Source: Oscillospiraceae bacterium (GTDB lineage: Bacteria > Bacillota > Clostridia > Oscillospirales > CAG-272). From it: a DNA stretch of 64,000 bases. The notes below the pieces were generated by a model. The model did not search any database. It was not told the DNA's origin and saw nothing but the letters and a program-made list of their open reading frames with translations. This document shows positions 1-9,486 of the stretch, one piece after another; the first letter of the stretch is position 1, and each line of letters begins with the position of its first letter. The stretch is taken from contig SVRN01000003.1 of the NCBI GenBank assembly GCA_015064805.1, positions 1 to 64,000 on the forward strand. Reading direction: 5' to 3'. The position numbers were made by a program, and so were the translations under genes.

Positions 1-129
1 ATAAAAAGTACACAGCAGTTTTTCATATAACAAAAACAGCTTGAGAGGTGAGAGATTTCTGACATAATTTAGACGAAAGGCACCACTTACTATTTAAGGA
101 ACAAGTCCTAAAATAGAGTGGGAATAAGG

Positions 130-485
130 GAGCGCGTGGAGAAAACTTCTTGATGAGCCGCTTGCGGCTCGGTTTTCCCCACACCCCTTTCAAGAACTTA
201 TAGTAAGAAAAAAACAGGAACGTAGCCGGAGCAACGTCTCCTGCCGCTCGTGGTGTCTGCCGTCGGGCGATGCAGAAACAGATGATATGTCTTTCTCTTG
301 TTGCTCTTTGAAGAGCGGCAATGCCGGGGGTTCCCAGGGGGAACGCCTGGGCGTCCTTCTTGGTTACTTCTTGGGACGCACCAAGAAGTAACACAAAATC
401 TCAGCGCGGCGCGTTGTGCCGCGCCGAACAATCGGCGCACGAGTGCAACAAAGTTTGCCATCTTCTCTCGTCGATCCCCTAATCT
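130..485. repeat. Modular hairpin-rich intergenic repeat (family A), partial/short copy
   Basis: Contains ctgccgctcgtggtg...ctctttgaagagcggcaatg, ggttcccagggggaacgcctggg, and the palindrome gttacttcttgggacgcaccaagaagtaac shared with other copies. Confidence 0.75.
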
Positions 486-510
486 ACAATTATTACAGAA
501 GGAAAACACT

Positions 511-1707
511 ATGGAAAACACAAGAAGAGTCGGTACCATTTCCCGCGGCATCCGTTGCCCCATCATCCGTCAGGGTGACAACCTCGCCGCTATCGTCACC
601 GAAAGCGTCCTCGAGGCTGCCAAGAGCGAAGGCTTCGAGCTGCGCGACCGTGACGTTATCTCCATCACCGAATCCATCGTCGCTCGCTCGCAGGGCAACT
701 ACTGCAGTGTGCAGAACATTGCCGATGACGTCAAGGCCAAGCTCGGCGGCGGCACGGTCGGCGTTATTTTCCCCATTCTGTCCCGTAACCGCTTTGCCAT
801 CTGCCTGCGCGGTATCGCCATGGGCTGCAAAAAGGTCGTTCTGATGCTGTCCTATCCCTCCGACGAGGTGGGCAACGAGCTGGTCTCCTTGGACAAGATC
901 GACGAGGCGGGCGTCAATCCTTACAGCGACGTGCTCTCTCTTGAGAAGTACCGCGAGCTGTTCGGTGAGAACAAGCACGAATTTACGGGCGTAGATTACG
1001 TGGAATACTACGGCAACCTCATTCGCGAGTGCGGTGCGGACGTCGAGATCGTGTTTGCCAACCAGGCAAAGACCATCCTCAACTATACCGATCACATCAT
1101 CAACTGCGATATCCACACCCGTGCACGCACCAAGAGAATCCTCAAGGCGGCAGGCGCCAAGGTCGTCTGCGGTCTGGACGAGCTGATGACCGCCCCCGTT
1201 AACGGCAGCGGCTGCAACGAGACCTACGGTCTGCTCGGCTCCAATAAGTCCACCGAGGACACCATCAAGCTGTTCCCCCGCGAGTGCCAGGATCTGGTGC
1301 TGGACATCCAGGCGCGCGTGCTCGAGGCAACGGGCAAGCACGTTGAGGTTATGGTCTACGGCGACGGCGCCTTCAAGGACCCCAAGGGCAAGATCTGGGA
1401 GCTGGCCGATCCGGTCGTCTCTCCTGCGTTCACCAACGGTCTTATCGGTACGCCCAACGAGCTCAAGCTCAAGTACCTGGCCGACAATGACTTCAAGGAT
1501 CTGTCGGGCGAGGCGCTTCGCGAGGCGATCTCGGCAAGCATCAAGCAAAAAAGCGACAATCTGGTAGGCAACATGGCTTCTCAGGGCACCACCCCCAGAC
1601 AGTTGACCGACCTGATTGGCTCTCTGTGCGACCTGACGAGCGGCTCGGGCGACAAGGGTACTCCCGTCGTCCTGGTTCAGGGCTATTTCGATAACTATAC
1701 CAACTAA
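511..1707 (+). CDS. Coenzyme F420-0:L-glutamate ligase-like (CofE-domain) protein
   Basis: Start at MENTRRVGTISRGIRCPIIRQGDNL after agaaggaaaacact; CofE-like sequence through GYFDNYTN; ORF upstream of 511 is repeat DNA. Confidence 0.75.
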   Translation: MENTRRVGTISRGIRCPIIRQGDNLAAIVTESVLEAAKSEGFELRDRDVISITESIVARSQGNYCSVQNIADDVKAKLGGGTVGVIFPILSRNRFAICLRGIAMGCKKVVLMLSYPSDEVGNELVSLDKIDEAGVNPYSDVLSLEKYRELFGENKHEFTGVDYVEYYGNLIRECGADVEIVFANQAKTILNYTDHIINCDIHTRARTKRILKAAGAKVVCGLDELMTAPVNGSGCNETYGLLGSNKSTEDTIKLFPRECQDLVLDIQARVLEATGKHVEVMVYGDGAFKDPKGKIWELADPVVSPAFTNGLIGTPNELKLKYLADNDFKDLSGEALREAISASIKQKSDNLVGNMASQGTTPRQLTDLIGSLCDLTSGSGDKGTPVVLVQGYFDNYTN

Positions 1708-1709
1708 TT

Positions 1710-1750
1710 CAAAAGCGGAGAGCTGTTTTTACGGCTCTCCGCTTTTTTGA
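1710..1750 (+). terminator. Intrinsic terminator
   Basis: aaaagcggagagctgtttttacggctctccgctttttt hairpin plus T-run. Confidence 0.85.
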
Positions 1751-1785
1751 TGAAAACGAAACGTGGAACAATATACGATAAGAGG

Positions 1786-1814
1786 TTGATATTCGAGCGA
1801 GAATATGTTATAAT
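1786..1814 (+). promoter_or_regulatory. SigA-type promoter
   Basis: TTGATA-17 bp-TATAAT upstream of CDS 1845. Confidence 0.7.
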
Positions 1815-1844
1815 GTGATTACTTCAACGAGGAGGAGACTTTCA

Positions 1845-4800
1845 ATGAAACATTGGACGTTAAGAAAAAACATCAAATTGGCGGCTGTACTGGGCATGAT
1901 GCTGTTGCTGTGCCTGGCCTTGTTCGTCGGCTGTGACGAGCAGACGGATCACACGCATACGTGGAAGGATTGGGAGTTCGTCATTCAACCGACCTGCGAG
2001 AGCAAGGGCTCGCAAGAGCGCGTATGCTCGGAATGCGGTGCAAAAGAGCAGAGCTACGTTACGGAGCTCGGCCACGATCTGGAAAAGCACGCGGCCAAGG
2101 CACCCACCTGCACCGAGGCAGGCTATGATGCCTACGAGGCTTGCAAGCGTTGCAGCTATACCACCTTTGCGGAAAAGGCCGCGCTCGGTCACGAGCTGAC
2201 GAAGCACGCCGCCAAGGAACCCACCTGCACGGAGACAGGTTACGACGCGTACGAAACGTGCGGTCGCTGTGATTATACCACCTACGCGGAGAAGGCCGCG
2301 CTCGGTCACGAGCTGACGGAGCACGCCGCCAAGGAACCCACCTGCACGGAGACAGGTTACGACGCGTACGAAACGTGCGGTCGCTGTGATCATACCACCT
2401 ACGCGGAGAAGGCCGCGCTCGGTCACGAGCTGACGAAGCACGAGGCCAAGGCGCCCACCTGCACGGAGACAGGTTACGACGCGTACGAAACGTGCGGTCG
2501 CTGTGATCATACCACCTACGCGGAGAAGGCTGCGCTCGGTCACGAGCTGACGAAGCACGAGGCCAAGGCGCCCACCTGCACCGAAGCGGGTTACTATGCG
2601 TACGAAACGTGCGGCCGTTGCGATCATACCACCTACAAGGTATGGGAGCCCGTCGGTCACCTATACCAAAAGGGCGAATGTCAGTACTGCGGCGACAAGG
2701 ATGAAAGCTTCCGCGAGGAGACGATCACTCCCGTGGATCAAGACCTGATGCCCGTCCCCGAAGGCTCGGCCAACATGTTCGGATACGTCAAGACGGTTGT
2801 GGATGCATGGGGCAATTACCTTTTCTACGGTGTGTATCTCCCGGACCGTCAAAATACGGCGAGCTTGGAGCTGACCTACGGTCCGTACGGCCCTCTTTCT
2901 ATGGAGATGTATGAGATGGACGAACTCATGTATAAGTGCGTGATGACGTATGATGAGCGAGGCTCGATCCTGTCGATGACAGTAACAGCAGACGAGGAGA
3001 AAGCAACGGTTCAGTTTGCAAGCACGTACGACGCCGCCGGTCTGCTGGTATCTCAGGAGCTTACGCTACCCGGAATCGATGATTCCCTCCATATTGATTA
3101 CGAGCACCTGGAGGATGGCACCTGGAAGGCAACCTATAAAGAAGATTCGTATGGGGTCTCGTATACTTGCAAGGGCTGGTTCCACGTGCTGAAGGTCACG
3201 GAATGGTCCCAGCGCTATTATTGCGAGGCAATCGCAGGTGTTATTCCTCCGGCTTTGTCCTATTTCGTGCCGGATTACTGGCTTGAGACGCTATATATTC
3301 GCTACACGTCAGATGGTGAGATCTCTTATAAAGAGGAAACGACCTATAACGAGCGCTACCAGGAGCTTTCCACCATTTGCACGGACGGGGAAGGAAACCT
3401 GATCGAAAAATCGGAATACGAATATGACGAAAACGGCATCCGAAAGAGCTATTCCGTCCATGATGCCAATGGAAACTGCACGGAATGGGAAACGTACGAT
3501 GAAAACGGAAGCTTAGCCGAATACGGGAGCTTCCGCGATTGGGATGGCGACGGCATCTACGACGAATATTACGAGGGCGTTGGCTACAAAAACGAGAACG
3601 GCTGGTATAGCAGACAGGAAAAGCTGCGCATTACGTATGACGAAGAAGGCAACGTCATGGGCAGCGTTCGCTATGCGCACGATGAGAAAGGCCGCGTCAT
3701 ATCGGAAATTGAATACGACGCGAACGACGTCGCTGTAAGTGCATGGCAGAGGGAATATAATGATCACGATGATATCGTATTCGAAATCCAATACGACGCA
3801 AACGGTGAAATTGTATACGGGACAAGATACGAATACGAGTATTACGAAAACGGAACGATCAAACGACGGGTCGCCATCGACGCCAAGGGTCCGACGACGG
3901 AATGGATCGACTACGACGAGGAGGAACGCCCGTTCCGAAGCGGTGGCTGGTACGACTGGGACGAGGACGGTATTTGCGAGGAGTATTCGGAATATGCCTA
4001 CTTCGAAACGGAGGATGGTTGGCGAACCCGTGAGGTCATTTTGACCGAAGAATACAACACTGACGGAGAGCTTGACTGCGTTTGGAAGTATGAATATACG
4101 GAAACGGGTATTCTGACTTACAGAGTTTGCGAGGATCCCGATGGCGCTGTCATCAGCTGGAGAGAATATGACGCGGAGGGTAATCCCCTCAAGTCCGGCT
4201 CCTGGTACGACTGGGACGAGGACGGTATTTGCGAGATTTATGGCGAAGACATGTATCGCCAAACGGAGGATGGCTGGTACGAATCCGTCCCCTTGGTCTG
4301 GATATTTTACGACGCCAACGGAAAAGTCCAATACTTAAGGGAGTACGTGTATAACGAAGAGGACGTTATGATTGCCGAGCTCGTCAGGGATGCCAACGGC
4401 TTTGTGTTTGATAAGAGAGGATACGACGAGAACGGGAATCTCCTTTGGAGCTATACTTGGTCGGACTGGGATGACGACGGTATTTATAATGAGTACGTGG
4501 AATATAGCTACCGCGTAACCGAAGACGGCGAATTGGAAAGCATGCCCCTTCTTTACCGTGAGTACGACGCCAACGGAGAACTCATACTAACCTATGAGTA
4601 CGTGTATAACGAAGAGGGAATTGCGACCGAGATGTTCGCCACGGATGCCAACGGCTTTGTATTTGATCGGATGAAATACGACCAAAACGGCAATCCCATC
4701 TGGGAAGCTACTTGGTTTGACTGGAATGACGACGGTATCTACGAGAATTATTTGGAATATATCTACCGCGTAGCCGAAGATGGTTGGTGGGAAAACCTGC

Positions 4801-4940
4801 CCATTCTTTCCAAAGAGTACACCGACGATGGAGAGCTTGTCTATATTTGCGAATACTCGTATGATGAAAACGGTAAGTTAACTTATCAGGTACTCAAGGA
4901 TGGCAACGGCAATATCCTTGATGAGACAATATACGGTTAA
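1845..4940 (+). CDS. Large secreted lipoprotein with tandem CxxC (zinc-ribbon-like) repeats and YD/RHS-like repeats carrying DxDxDG loops
   Basis: RBS aggaggag; signal peptide with LALFVGC lipobox; about 5 repeats GHELTKHAAKEPTCTETGYDAYETCGRCDYTTYAEKAAL; about 6 long repeats with DWDDDGIYxEY and YDANGEL. Confidence 0.8.
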   Translation: MKHWTLRKNIKLAAVLGMMLLLCLALFVGCDEQTDHTHTWKDWEFVIQPTCESKGSQERVCSECGAKEQSYVTELGHDLEKHAAKAPTCTEAGYDAYEACKRCSYTTFAEKAALGHELTKHAAKEPTCTETGYDAYETCGRCDYTTYAEKAALGHELTEHAAKEPTCTETGYDAYETCGRCDHTTYAEKAALGHELTKHEAKAPTCTETGYDAYETCGRCDHTTYAEKAALGHELTKHEAKAPTCTEAGYYAYETCGRCDHTTYKVWEPVGHLYQKGECQYCGDKDESFREETITPVDQDLMPVPEGSANMFGYVKTVVDAWGNYLFYGVYLPDRQNTASLELTYGPYGPLSMEMYEMDELMYKCVMTYDERGSILSMTVTADEEKATVQFASTYDAAGLLVSQELTLPGIDDSLHIDYEHLEDGTWKATYKEDSYGVSYTCKGWFHVLKVTEWSQRYYCEAIAGVIPPALSYFVPDYWLETLYIRYTSDGEISYKEETTYNERYQELSTICTDGEGNLIEKSEYEYDENGIRKSYSVHDANGNCTEWETYDENGSLAEYGSFRDWDGDGIYDEYYEGVGYKNENGWYSRQEKLRITYDEEGNVMGSVRYAHDEKGRVISEIEYDANDVAVSAWQREYNDHDDIVFEIQYDANGEIVYGTRYEYEYYENGTIKRRVAIDAKGPTTEWIDYDEEERPFRSGGWYDWDEDGICEEYSEYAYFETEDGWRTREVILTEEYNTDGELDCVWKYEYTETGILTYRVCEDPDGAVISWREYDAEGNPLKSGSWYDWDEDGICEIYGEDMYRQTEDGWYESVPLVWIFYDANGKVQYLREYVYNEEDVMIAELVRDANGFVFDKRGYDENGNLLWSYTWSDWDDDGIYNEYVEYSYRVTEDGELESMPLLYREYDANGELILTYEYVYNEEGIATEMFATDANGFVFDRMKYDQNGNPIWEATWFDWNDDGIYENYLEYIYRVAEDGWWENLPILSKEYTDDGELVYICEYSYDENGKLTYQVLKDGNGNILDETIYG
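2080..2660 (+). repeat. In-frame tandem DNA repeat (about 117 bp unit) within lipoprotein gene
   Basis: Near-identical units ggtcacgagctgacgaagcacgccgccaaggaacccacctgcacggagacaggttacgacgcg... Confidence 0.85.
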
Positions 4941-5031
4941 CTCATTTTTCGAATAAAAAGCCAAAAGCGCCGAGCGTTCACAGTGATGTGGGCGCTCGAC
5001 GCTTCTATATGGGCGGCGATCCTCGTCCCCC

Positions 5032-5060
5032 TTGACTTTTTTTGCGATTTGTATTATAAT
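5032..5060 (+). promoter_or_regulatory. SigA-type promoter
   Basis: TTGACT-17 bp-TATAAT upstream of CDS 5092. Confidence 0.7.
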
Positions 5061-5091
5061 GGAGAAAACCCAAACGAAAGGAGCGACCGTT

Positions 5092-5460
5092 ATGCAACTG
5101 CAGGAATCGGGAGAGATGTACCTGGAAACCATATATACCCTGACGCAGACGAAGGCGGCGGTTCGTTCCATCGACGTCTGCGAGCACATGGGCTTTTCCA
5201 AGCCCAGCGTCAGCCGCGCCATTGGACTGCTCAAGGCGGGCGGCTTTGTCGTGGTGGACGAAAACGGGCACCTGTCCTTGACCGAGCAGGGAAGAGCGGT
5301 AGCCGAGCGCACCTACGAGCGGCATACGCTGCTCAAGTCGCTGTTCATCCGACTTGGCGTGGACGAGGCCATCGCCGACGCGGACGCCTGTAAGATCGAG
5401 CACCACATCAGCGACGAGACCATGACGGCGCTCAAGAAGTATCTGGAGACGTTGAAATAA
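5092..5460 (+). CDS. DtxR/MntR-family metal-dependent transcriptional regulator
   Basis: MQLQESGEMYLETIYTL...SIDVCEHMGFSKPSVSRAIGLLKAGGFV; RBS aaaggagcgacc. Confidence 0.8.
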   Translation: MQLQESGEMYLETIYTLTQTKAAVRSIDVCEHMGFSKPSVSRAIGLLKAGGFVVVDENGHLSLTEQGRAVAERTYERHTLLKSLFIRLGVDEAIADADACKIEHHISDETMTALKKYLETLK

Positions 5461-5471
5461 AAGGAGAAAAA

Positions 5472-5723
5472 ATGGATCGCAACGATATCATCGCAGCGCA
5501 CAAATTTTGTACGAACCATAAACAAGAATTGCAAAAGGATCACGTCTGCGGATGCTTTTATTGCTTGAAAATTTTTGATCCTGCCGAAATTGAAGATTGG
5601 ATCCCCGATACCAAAGGGACGGCGAAGTGTCCGTATTGCGGGATTGATTCTGTAATAGGCGAACATTCCGGCTTTCCGATTACAAACGAATTTTTGTCAA
5701 AAATGAAAGAATATTGGTTCTAA
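5472..5723 (+). CDS. Small cytoplasmic zinc-finger-type hypothetical protein
   Basis: CGCFYCLKIF...CPYCGID double CxxC; RBS aaggagaaaa. Confidence 0.7.
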   Translation: MDRNDIIAAHKFCTNHKQELQKDHVCGCFYCLKIFDPAEIEDWIPDTKGTAKCPYCGIDSVIGEHSGFPITNEFLSKMKEYWF

Positions 5724-5766
5724 AAAAAACCCCGACAGACGTTGAAATCTGTCGGGGTTCATTTTA
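5724..5766. terminator. Bidirectional intrinsic terminator between convergent genes
   Basis: aaaaaaaccccgacagacgttgaaatctgtcggggttcatttt. Confidence 0.85.
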
Positions 5767-6945
5767 TCAATACTGCGCCGTGATCCGATACGTCTGGATG
5801 GATTCCAGCGCGCGCTCGACGTAGGCGTCGAAGTCCAGCCGCTTCTCCTGCGCCTCGACCTTGGCAAGCTCGGGCTTGGTGCGGGGGTGCTTGGGGGTGA
5901 AGACGGTGCAGCAATCCTCGTAAGGAAGGATGGACGTTTCAAACGTGCCTATCTTGTAGGCGATCTGGACGATCTCCTCCTTGTCCATGCCGATGCAGGG
6001 ACGGAAGACGGGGCGGTTGGCCAGAATGTTGGTCACGTGCAACGCCATGGGCGTTTGCGATGCGACCTGACCGAGCGACTCGCCCGTAATGAGCGCCTGA
6101 CAGCCGTATTTGTCGGCCAGCTTGTCGGCAATGGCCATCATGTAGCGGCGGAGCAAAAGGGTGAAATAATCCTCCTCGCAGGCCTTGACCAGCGCCTCCT
6201 GAATTTCGGTCAGCGAAATGACGTGCAGATCGATCGTACCCGAGTAAACGGCAACGAGGCGCGCCAATTCCATGACCTTCTCTCTTGCTTGCTCGCTGGT
6301 ATAGGGGAAGGACTCGAAATAAACGGCCTCCAGCTTCATGCCGCGCTTGGCCATCATGTAGCCCGCGACGGGGGAGTCGATGCCGCCTGAAAGCAAGAGC
6401 ATTCCCTTGCCGCCCGTGCCGACGGGAATACCGCCTGCACCCTTCATCTGTCCTGCATGAACGTAAGCGCCCAGCTCGCGGATCTCCACGCGGACGACCA
6501 CGTCGGGGTTATGAACGTCAACCTTGAGCCAGGGGCAGACGGATAAGATCGCGCCGCCCACCTCGCGGGAAATTTCAATCGAGCCGAGAGGGAAGGACTT
6601 GTCGGATCTGCGGCCCTCGACCTTGAAGGTGCGCTTGCCTGCCAGCTTTTCGGGCAGGTAGCTCTTGGCCAGCTCGCAAATGGCGTCCATGTTTTTTTCG
6701 CACATGACGCTGCGACCGACCGACACGATACCGAACACCTTACGGGCGGCCTCAAACATACCGTCCACGTCGGCGTTTTCATCCTTGGGCTCGACGTACA
6801 GCGTGCTCTGGGCACGGTAGACGTCAAAGTTGCCGTAGCAACGGGCGCGAATGCGCAATTCTCTGGCGAGCGTGTCCTCAAAGTAGCGCTTGTTGGCGCC
6901 CTTGAGCAGGATCTCGCCGTATTTACAAAGCAGAATTTCCTTCAT
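5767..6945 (-). CDS. thiI: tRNA 4-thiouridine synthase / thiamine biosynthesis sulfurtransferase ThiI
   Basis: MKEILLCKYGEILLKGANKRYFEDTL; PP-loop SGGIDSPVAGYMMAKRG. Confidence 0.92.
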   Translation of the reverse strand: MKEILLCKYGEILLKGANKRYFEDTLARELRIRARCYGNFDVYRAQSTLYVEPKDENADVDGMFEAARKVFGIVSVGRSVMCEKNMDAICELAKSYLPEKLAGKRTFKVEGRRSDKSFPLGSIEISREVGGAILSVCPWLKVDVHNPDVVVRVEIRELGAYVHAGQMKGAGGIPVGTGGKGMLLLSGGIDSPVAGYMMAKRGMKLEAVYFESFPYTSEQAREKVMELARLVAVYSGTIDLHVISLTEIQEALVKACEEDYFTLLLRRYMMAIADKLADKYGCQALITGESLGQVASQTPMALHVTNILANRPVFRPCIGMDKEEIVQIAYKIGTFETSILPYEDCCTVFTPKHPRTKPELAKVEAQEKRLDFDAYVERALESIQTYRITAQY

Positions 6946-6947
6946 GA

Positions 6948-7268
6948 TTACGCCTCTTCCTCGCCTTGCTCGACGGTCTCCTCGCCGTCCTCCGGGATTT
7001 CATCGACGGGGGTGAGCAGCTCCTGCGCGGTTTCCAGATCCTCTTCGCGGACGAAGACGTCGGTGCCGTACATATTGTAGCCCGAGATGACGCGGACGAC
7101 GCCGCCCGCACCGCGGTCCATCAGACGGTAAGGGATCTCCGCGCTGCGAAGCATGGCCTCAATGGCGGCCAGCTCCTCGTTGCTGTGTGCCGTGGTGAGC
7201 AGTGCGCCCGTTTCCTCGGTCGTTTTGACGGGCTTTTCCAGCCCGAACAGTTTATCCAAAAAAGACAT
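6948..7268 (-). CDS. DUF2007-type putative signal-transducing protein
   Basis: TTAHSNEELAAIEAMLRSAEIPYRLMDRG...GTDVFVREEDLETAQELL. Confidence 0.65.
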   Translation of the reverse strand: MSFLDKLFGLEKPVKTTEETGALLTTAHSNEELAAIEAMLRSAEIPYRLMDRGAGGVVRVISGYNMYGTDVFVREEDLETAQELLTPVDEIPEDGEETVEQGEEEA

Positions 7269-7375
7269 GGTAATCTCCTTTCAGGGAGGCAAATGAAAAG
7301 GGGCTGTGAAAGCCCCTTGACAACCCCCAATAACTTTGATAAGGTTGGTGGCTTACGATTTATGGGTATTTGAGA

Positions 7376-8641
7376 TCAAACGGGCACTTCCTCGGTGTCG
7401 GCCTCGGTGACGTCCTGCTCGCCCAGTACGACCTCATCCTCCTCGGGAATAATGTTGCCCGCCTTGTCGTGGTGGTGCACCTCGTAGGTGGGGACGTCCA
7501 GCGGCGCCTCCTGCTCGCCCTCGTAGTAGCGGGGGAACAGCTTGTGCCAGACGCGGCAGCAAGCAAAGGTGTCGGCAACGGAGGAGTGGGGAATACCGTC
7601 CCAGGTCACGCCAAAGCATTCCATCGCGTCGACGAGTGCTGCGTGGCGCACGTCGGGGCGATGCTCGTGGGTGAAGCGGACGAACTCGTTGGCACAGCAG
7701 CGAACCTTGTCGTGCAGCGCCAGCTGCTCCTCTTCGGTGGCGTAGATCTTTTTGATGTGGCTGTAATCGGTGGAAACGCCGTAGGCGATCAGATTATCGG
7801 CGTTCTCGAAGATCTCCTTGATGCGGGGGGTCAGCTCGGCCAGCGTGGGTGCGTCCTGCACCATCGCGGGGGTGATGCCGTGGATCTTTTCGGTGCGCTT
7901 CCAGCGCTTGGTGTGAACGGGCTTGACCAGCGTGTCCATGATGAGCTTCTCGTTGCCGTCGACGATGGAAATGGAAATGATCTCGTCGTGGTTGTAAACG
8001 CCCGTCAGCTCCAGGTCGAAGAACAGCACGCGCGAGGGATCCATGGCGTAGTAGGCGGAGCGGTGGGCATCGCCCTCGGCTCTTCTCTCGGCCAGGTCAA
8101 GCTCGTAGCATTCCTTGCACAGCTTGCGGCGGTAGCGGACGTCCTTGCCGCAGCGCACGCAAAGCAGCGGCAGGCGGTTGGCCGTTCTCTTGTCGTAGAA
8201 ATAGACAACGCTCTTGTCGTTTTTGCGGGTAAAGGCGACGGGCTCCTCGACCGTCTCGTACATCATCTGCGAAAGGCGCTCCTTGGTATAGTAGCCGTAG
8301 GAAGCGGCGCGGCGGGTGCTCATGCGGTAGATGATGGTGCCTGATTCCAGCGTCATTTCCTCATCCTCGCGCGGCTTTTGGGGGCGAGGGGCAGCGGTGG
8401 GCTCGAACTCCTCGCTGCGGTCGCGATACCACAGCTCGGGAGGCGTTTCGGTGACGCGGGTGGGATCGAAGTAATAGAGGATGGTACCGTCCTCGTTGCG
8501 GTCAAAGGCAACGGGATCGCCCTTGGGCGAGAGGTGCATCTGCATCAGGACGCTTCGGGTGATATACTTTTGGGAATCGGCATCTTTCTTTTTGATGCGG
8601 GGGATCTTGGCGCCTGAGCGCAACGTGATAAATTCTTTCAA
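7376..8641 (-). CDS. DnaQ-like (DEDDh) 3'-5' exonuclease with repeated N-terminal domain and Zn ribbon
   Basis: RVLFFDLELTGVYNHDEIISISIV exonuclease motif; HAALVDAMECF; CVRCGKDVRYRRKLCKEC. Confidence 0.8.
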   Translation of the reverse strand: MKEFITLRSGAKIPRIKKKDADSQKYITRSVLMQMHLSPKGDPVAFDRNEDGTILYYFDPTRVTETPPELWYRDRSEEFEPTAAPRPQKPREDEEMTLESGTIIYRMSTRRAASYGYYTKERLSQMMYETVEEPVAFTRKNDKSVVYFYDKRTANRLPLLCVRCGKDVRYRRKLCKECYELDLAERRAEGDAHRSAYYAMDPSRVLFFDLELTGVYNHDEIISISIVDGNEKLIMDTLVKPVHTKRWKRTEKIHGITPAMVQDAPTLAELTPRIKEIFENADNLIAYGVSTDYSHIKKIYATEEEQLALHDKVRCCANEFVRFTHEHRPDVRHAALVDAMECFGVTWDGIPHSSVADTFACCRVWHKLFPRYYEGEQEAPLDVPTYEVHHHDKAGNIIPEEDEVVLGEQDVTEADTEEVPV

Positions 8642-8839
8642 GCAGTCCTCCTGCGCCGACCGTCGTTGTTCTACGCGGCGGCGTGTCTTTTTATATTTTT
8701 TACCGACAAACGCAAAAAAACGCCTCCGTCGGACAGCATACTCATATTATTTTAACATAGATTAAAGAAAATTGCAATAGGGAAACGGCGGTGGATATGG
8801 AGGAAATGGTAAGATTTTACGGAATATTTACAACTTGGG

Positions 8840-9480
8840 GGCGTATGATTTTTTTACTACTTCTTCTACGGCCTCGCACAGCTGCGCGCGCTCGGTGCGC
8901 GGTTTATGCCACTTCTTGGCGCGCCCCAAGAAGTGGCGGAAGAAGGGCGCCAAGGGGTCTAATACCCCTTGGATTCCCGCAGCGCGAAAAAGACGTTGCG
9001 CTGCCGCTCCACTCATTTTTTCGCGAAGTGTTACAGCTTCCGGTTTTGTGAGCGTGGCTTAAATAAAGTCACGCTCACGAAAGACGCACGCAAGAGAGAT
9101 AGCAAAATCTTTTGCCATCTGCTACGCGCCCTTGCTCAACCAAATTTCAAACAAAAACGATTTTGCCTTCTCCGCCTGCCGCTCGTGGTGGCAAGGCGGC
9201 GAGTGATGTAGTAACAGTTTATATTTTTTCTTCTGCTTCTCTTTGAAGAGCGGCACGGAAAGGGAGATCCAAGAGGGAACGTCTTGGTTCCCTTTCTTTC
9301 GCCATTTCTTTGTGGAACGACAAAGAAATGGCATTCAAGCCTGCACAGATCAGCGCGCGGCGAAGCCGCGCAGTATGATCGTCAAAAGAAAAAGTTGTAA
9401 ATCATTCGGCTTTCATTTCCTCGGCACGACACGGTGCGTCGCGCTGTGCGAGCCCGTAGAAGAAGTAGCTAAAACTTCAG
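8840..9480. repeat. Modular hairpin-rich intergenic repeat (family A)
   Basis: ccacttcttggcgcgccccaagaagtgg; aaggggtctaatacccctt; gagcgtggcttaaataaagtcacgctc; catttctttgtggaacgacaaagaaatg; ends ...cgcagtatgatcgtcaaaagaaaaagttg. Confidence 0.85.
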
Positions 9481-9486
9481 ATTACC

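Noticed and set aside
298-510. Upstream part of the first listed long ORF as coding sequence
   Set aside because: This segment is family A repeat DNA; the real start is ATG 511 with its own RBS
2080-2660. Possible CRISPR-like array (regular repeats)
   Set aside because: Repeats are about 117 bp, in frame and coding for CxxC modules without spacers
9480-9486. Family A repeats as rho-independent terminators of neighbouring genes
   Set aside because: Several copies lie next to gene starts or between divergent genes, and several neighbouring genes have their own ordinary terminators
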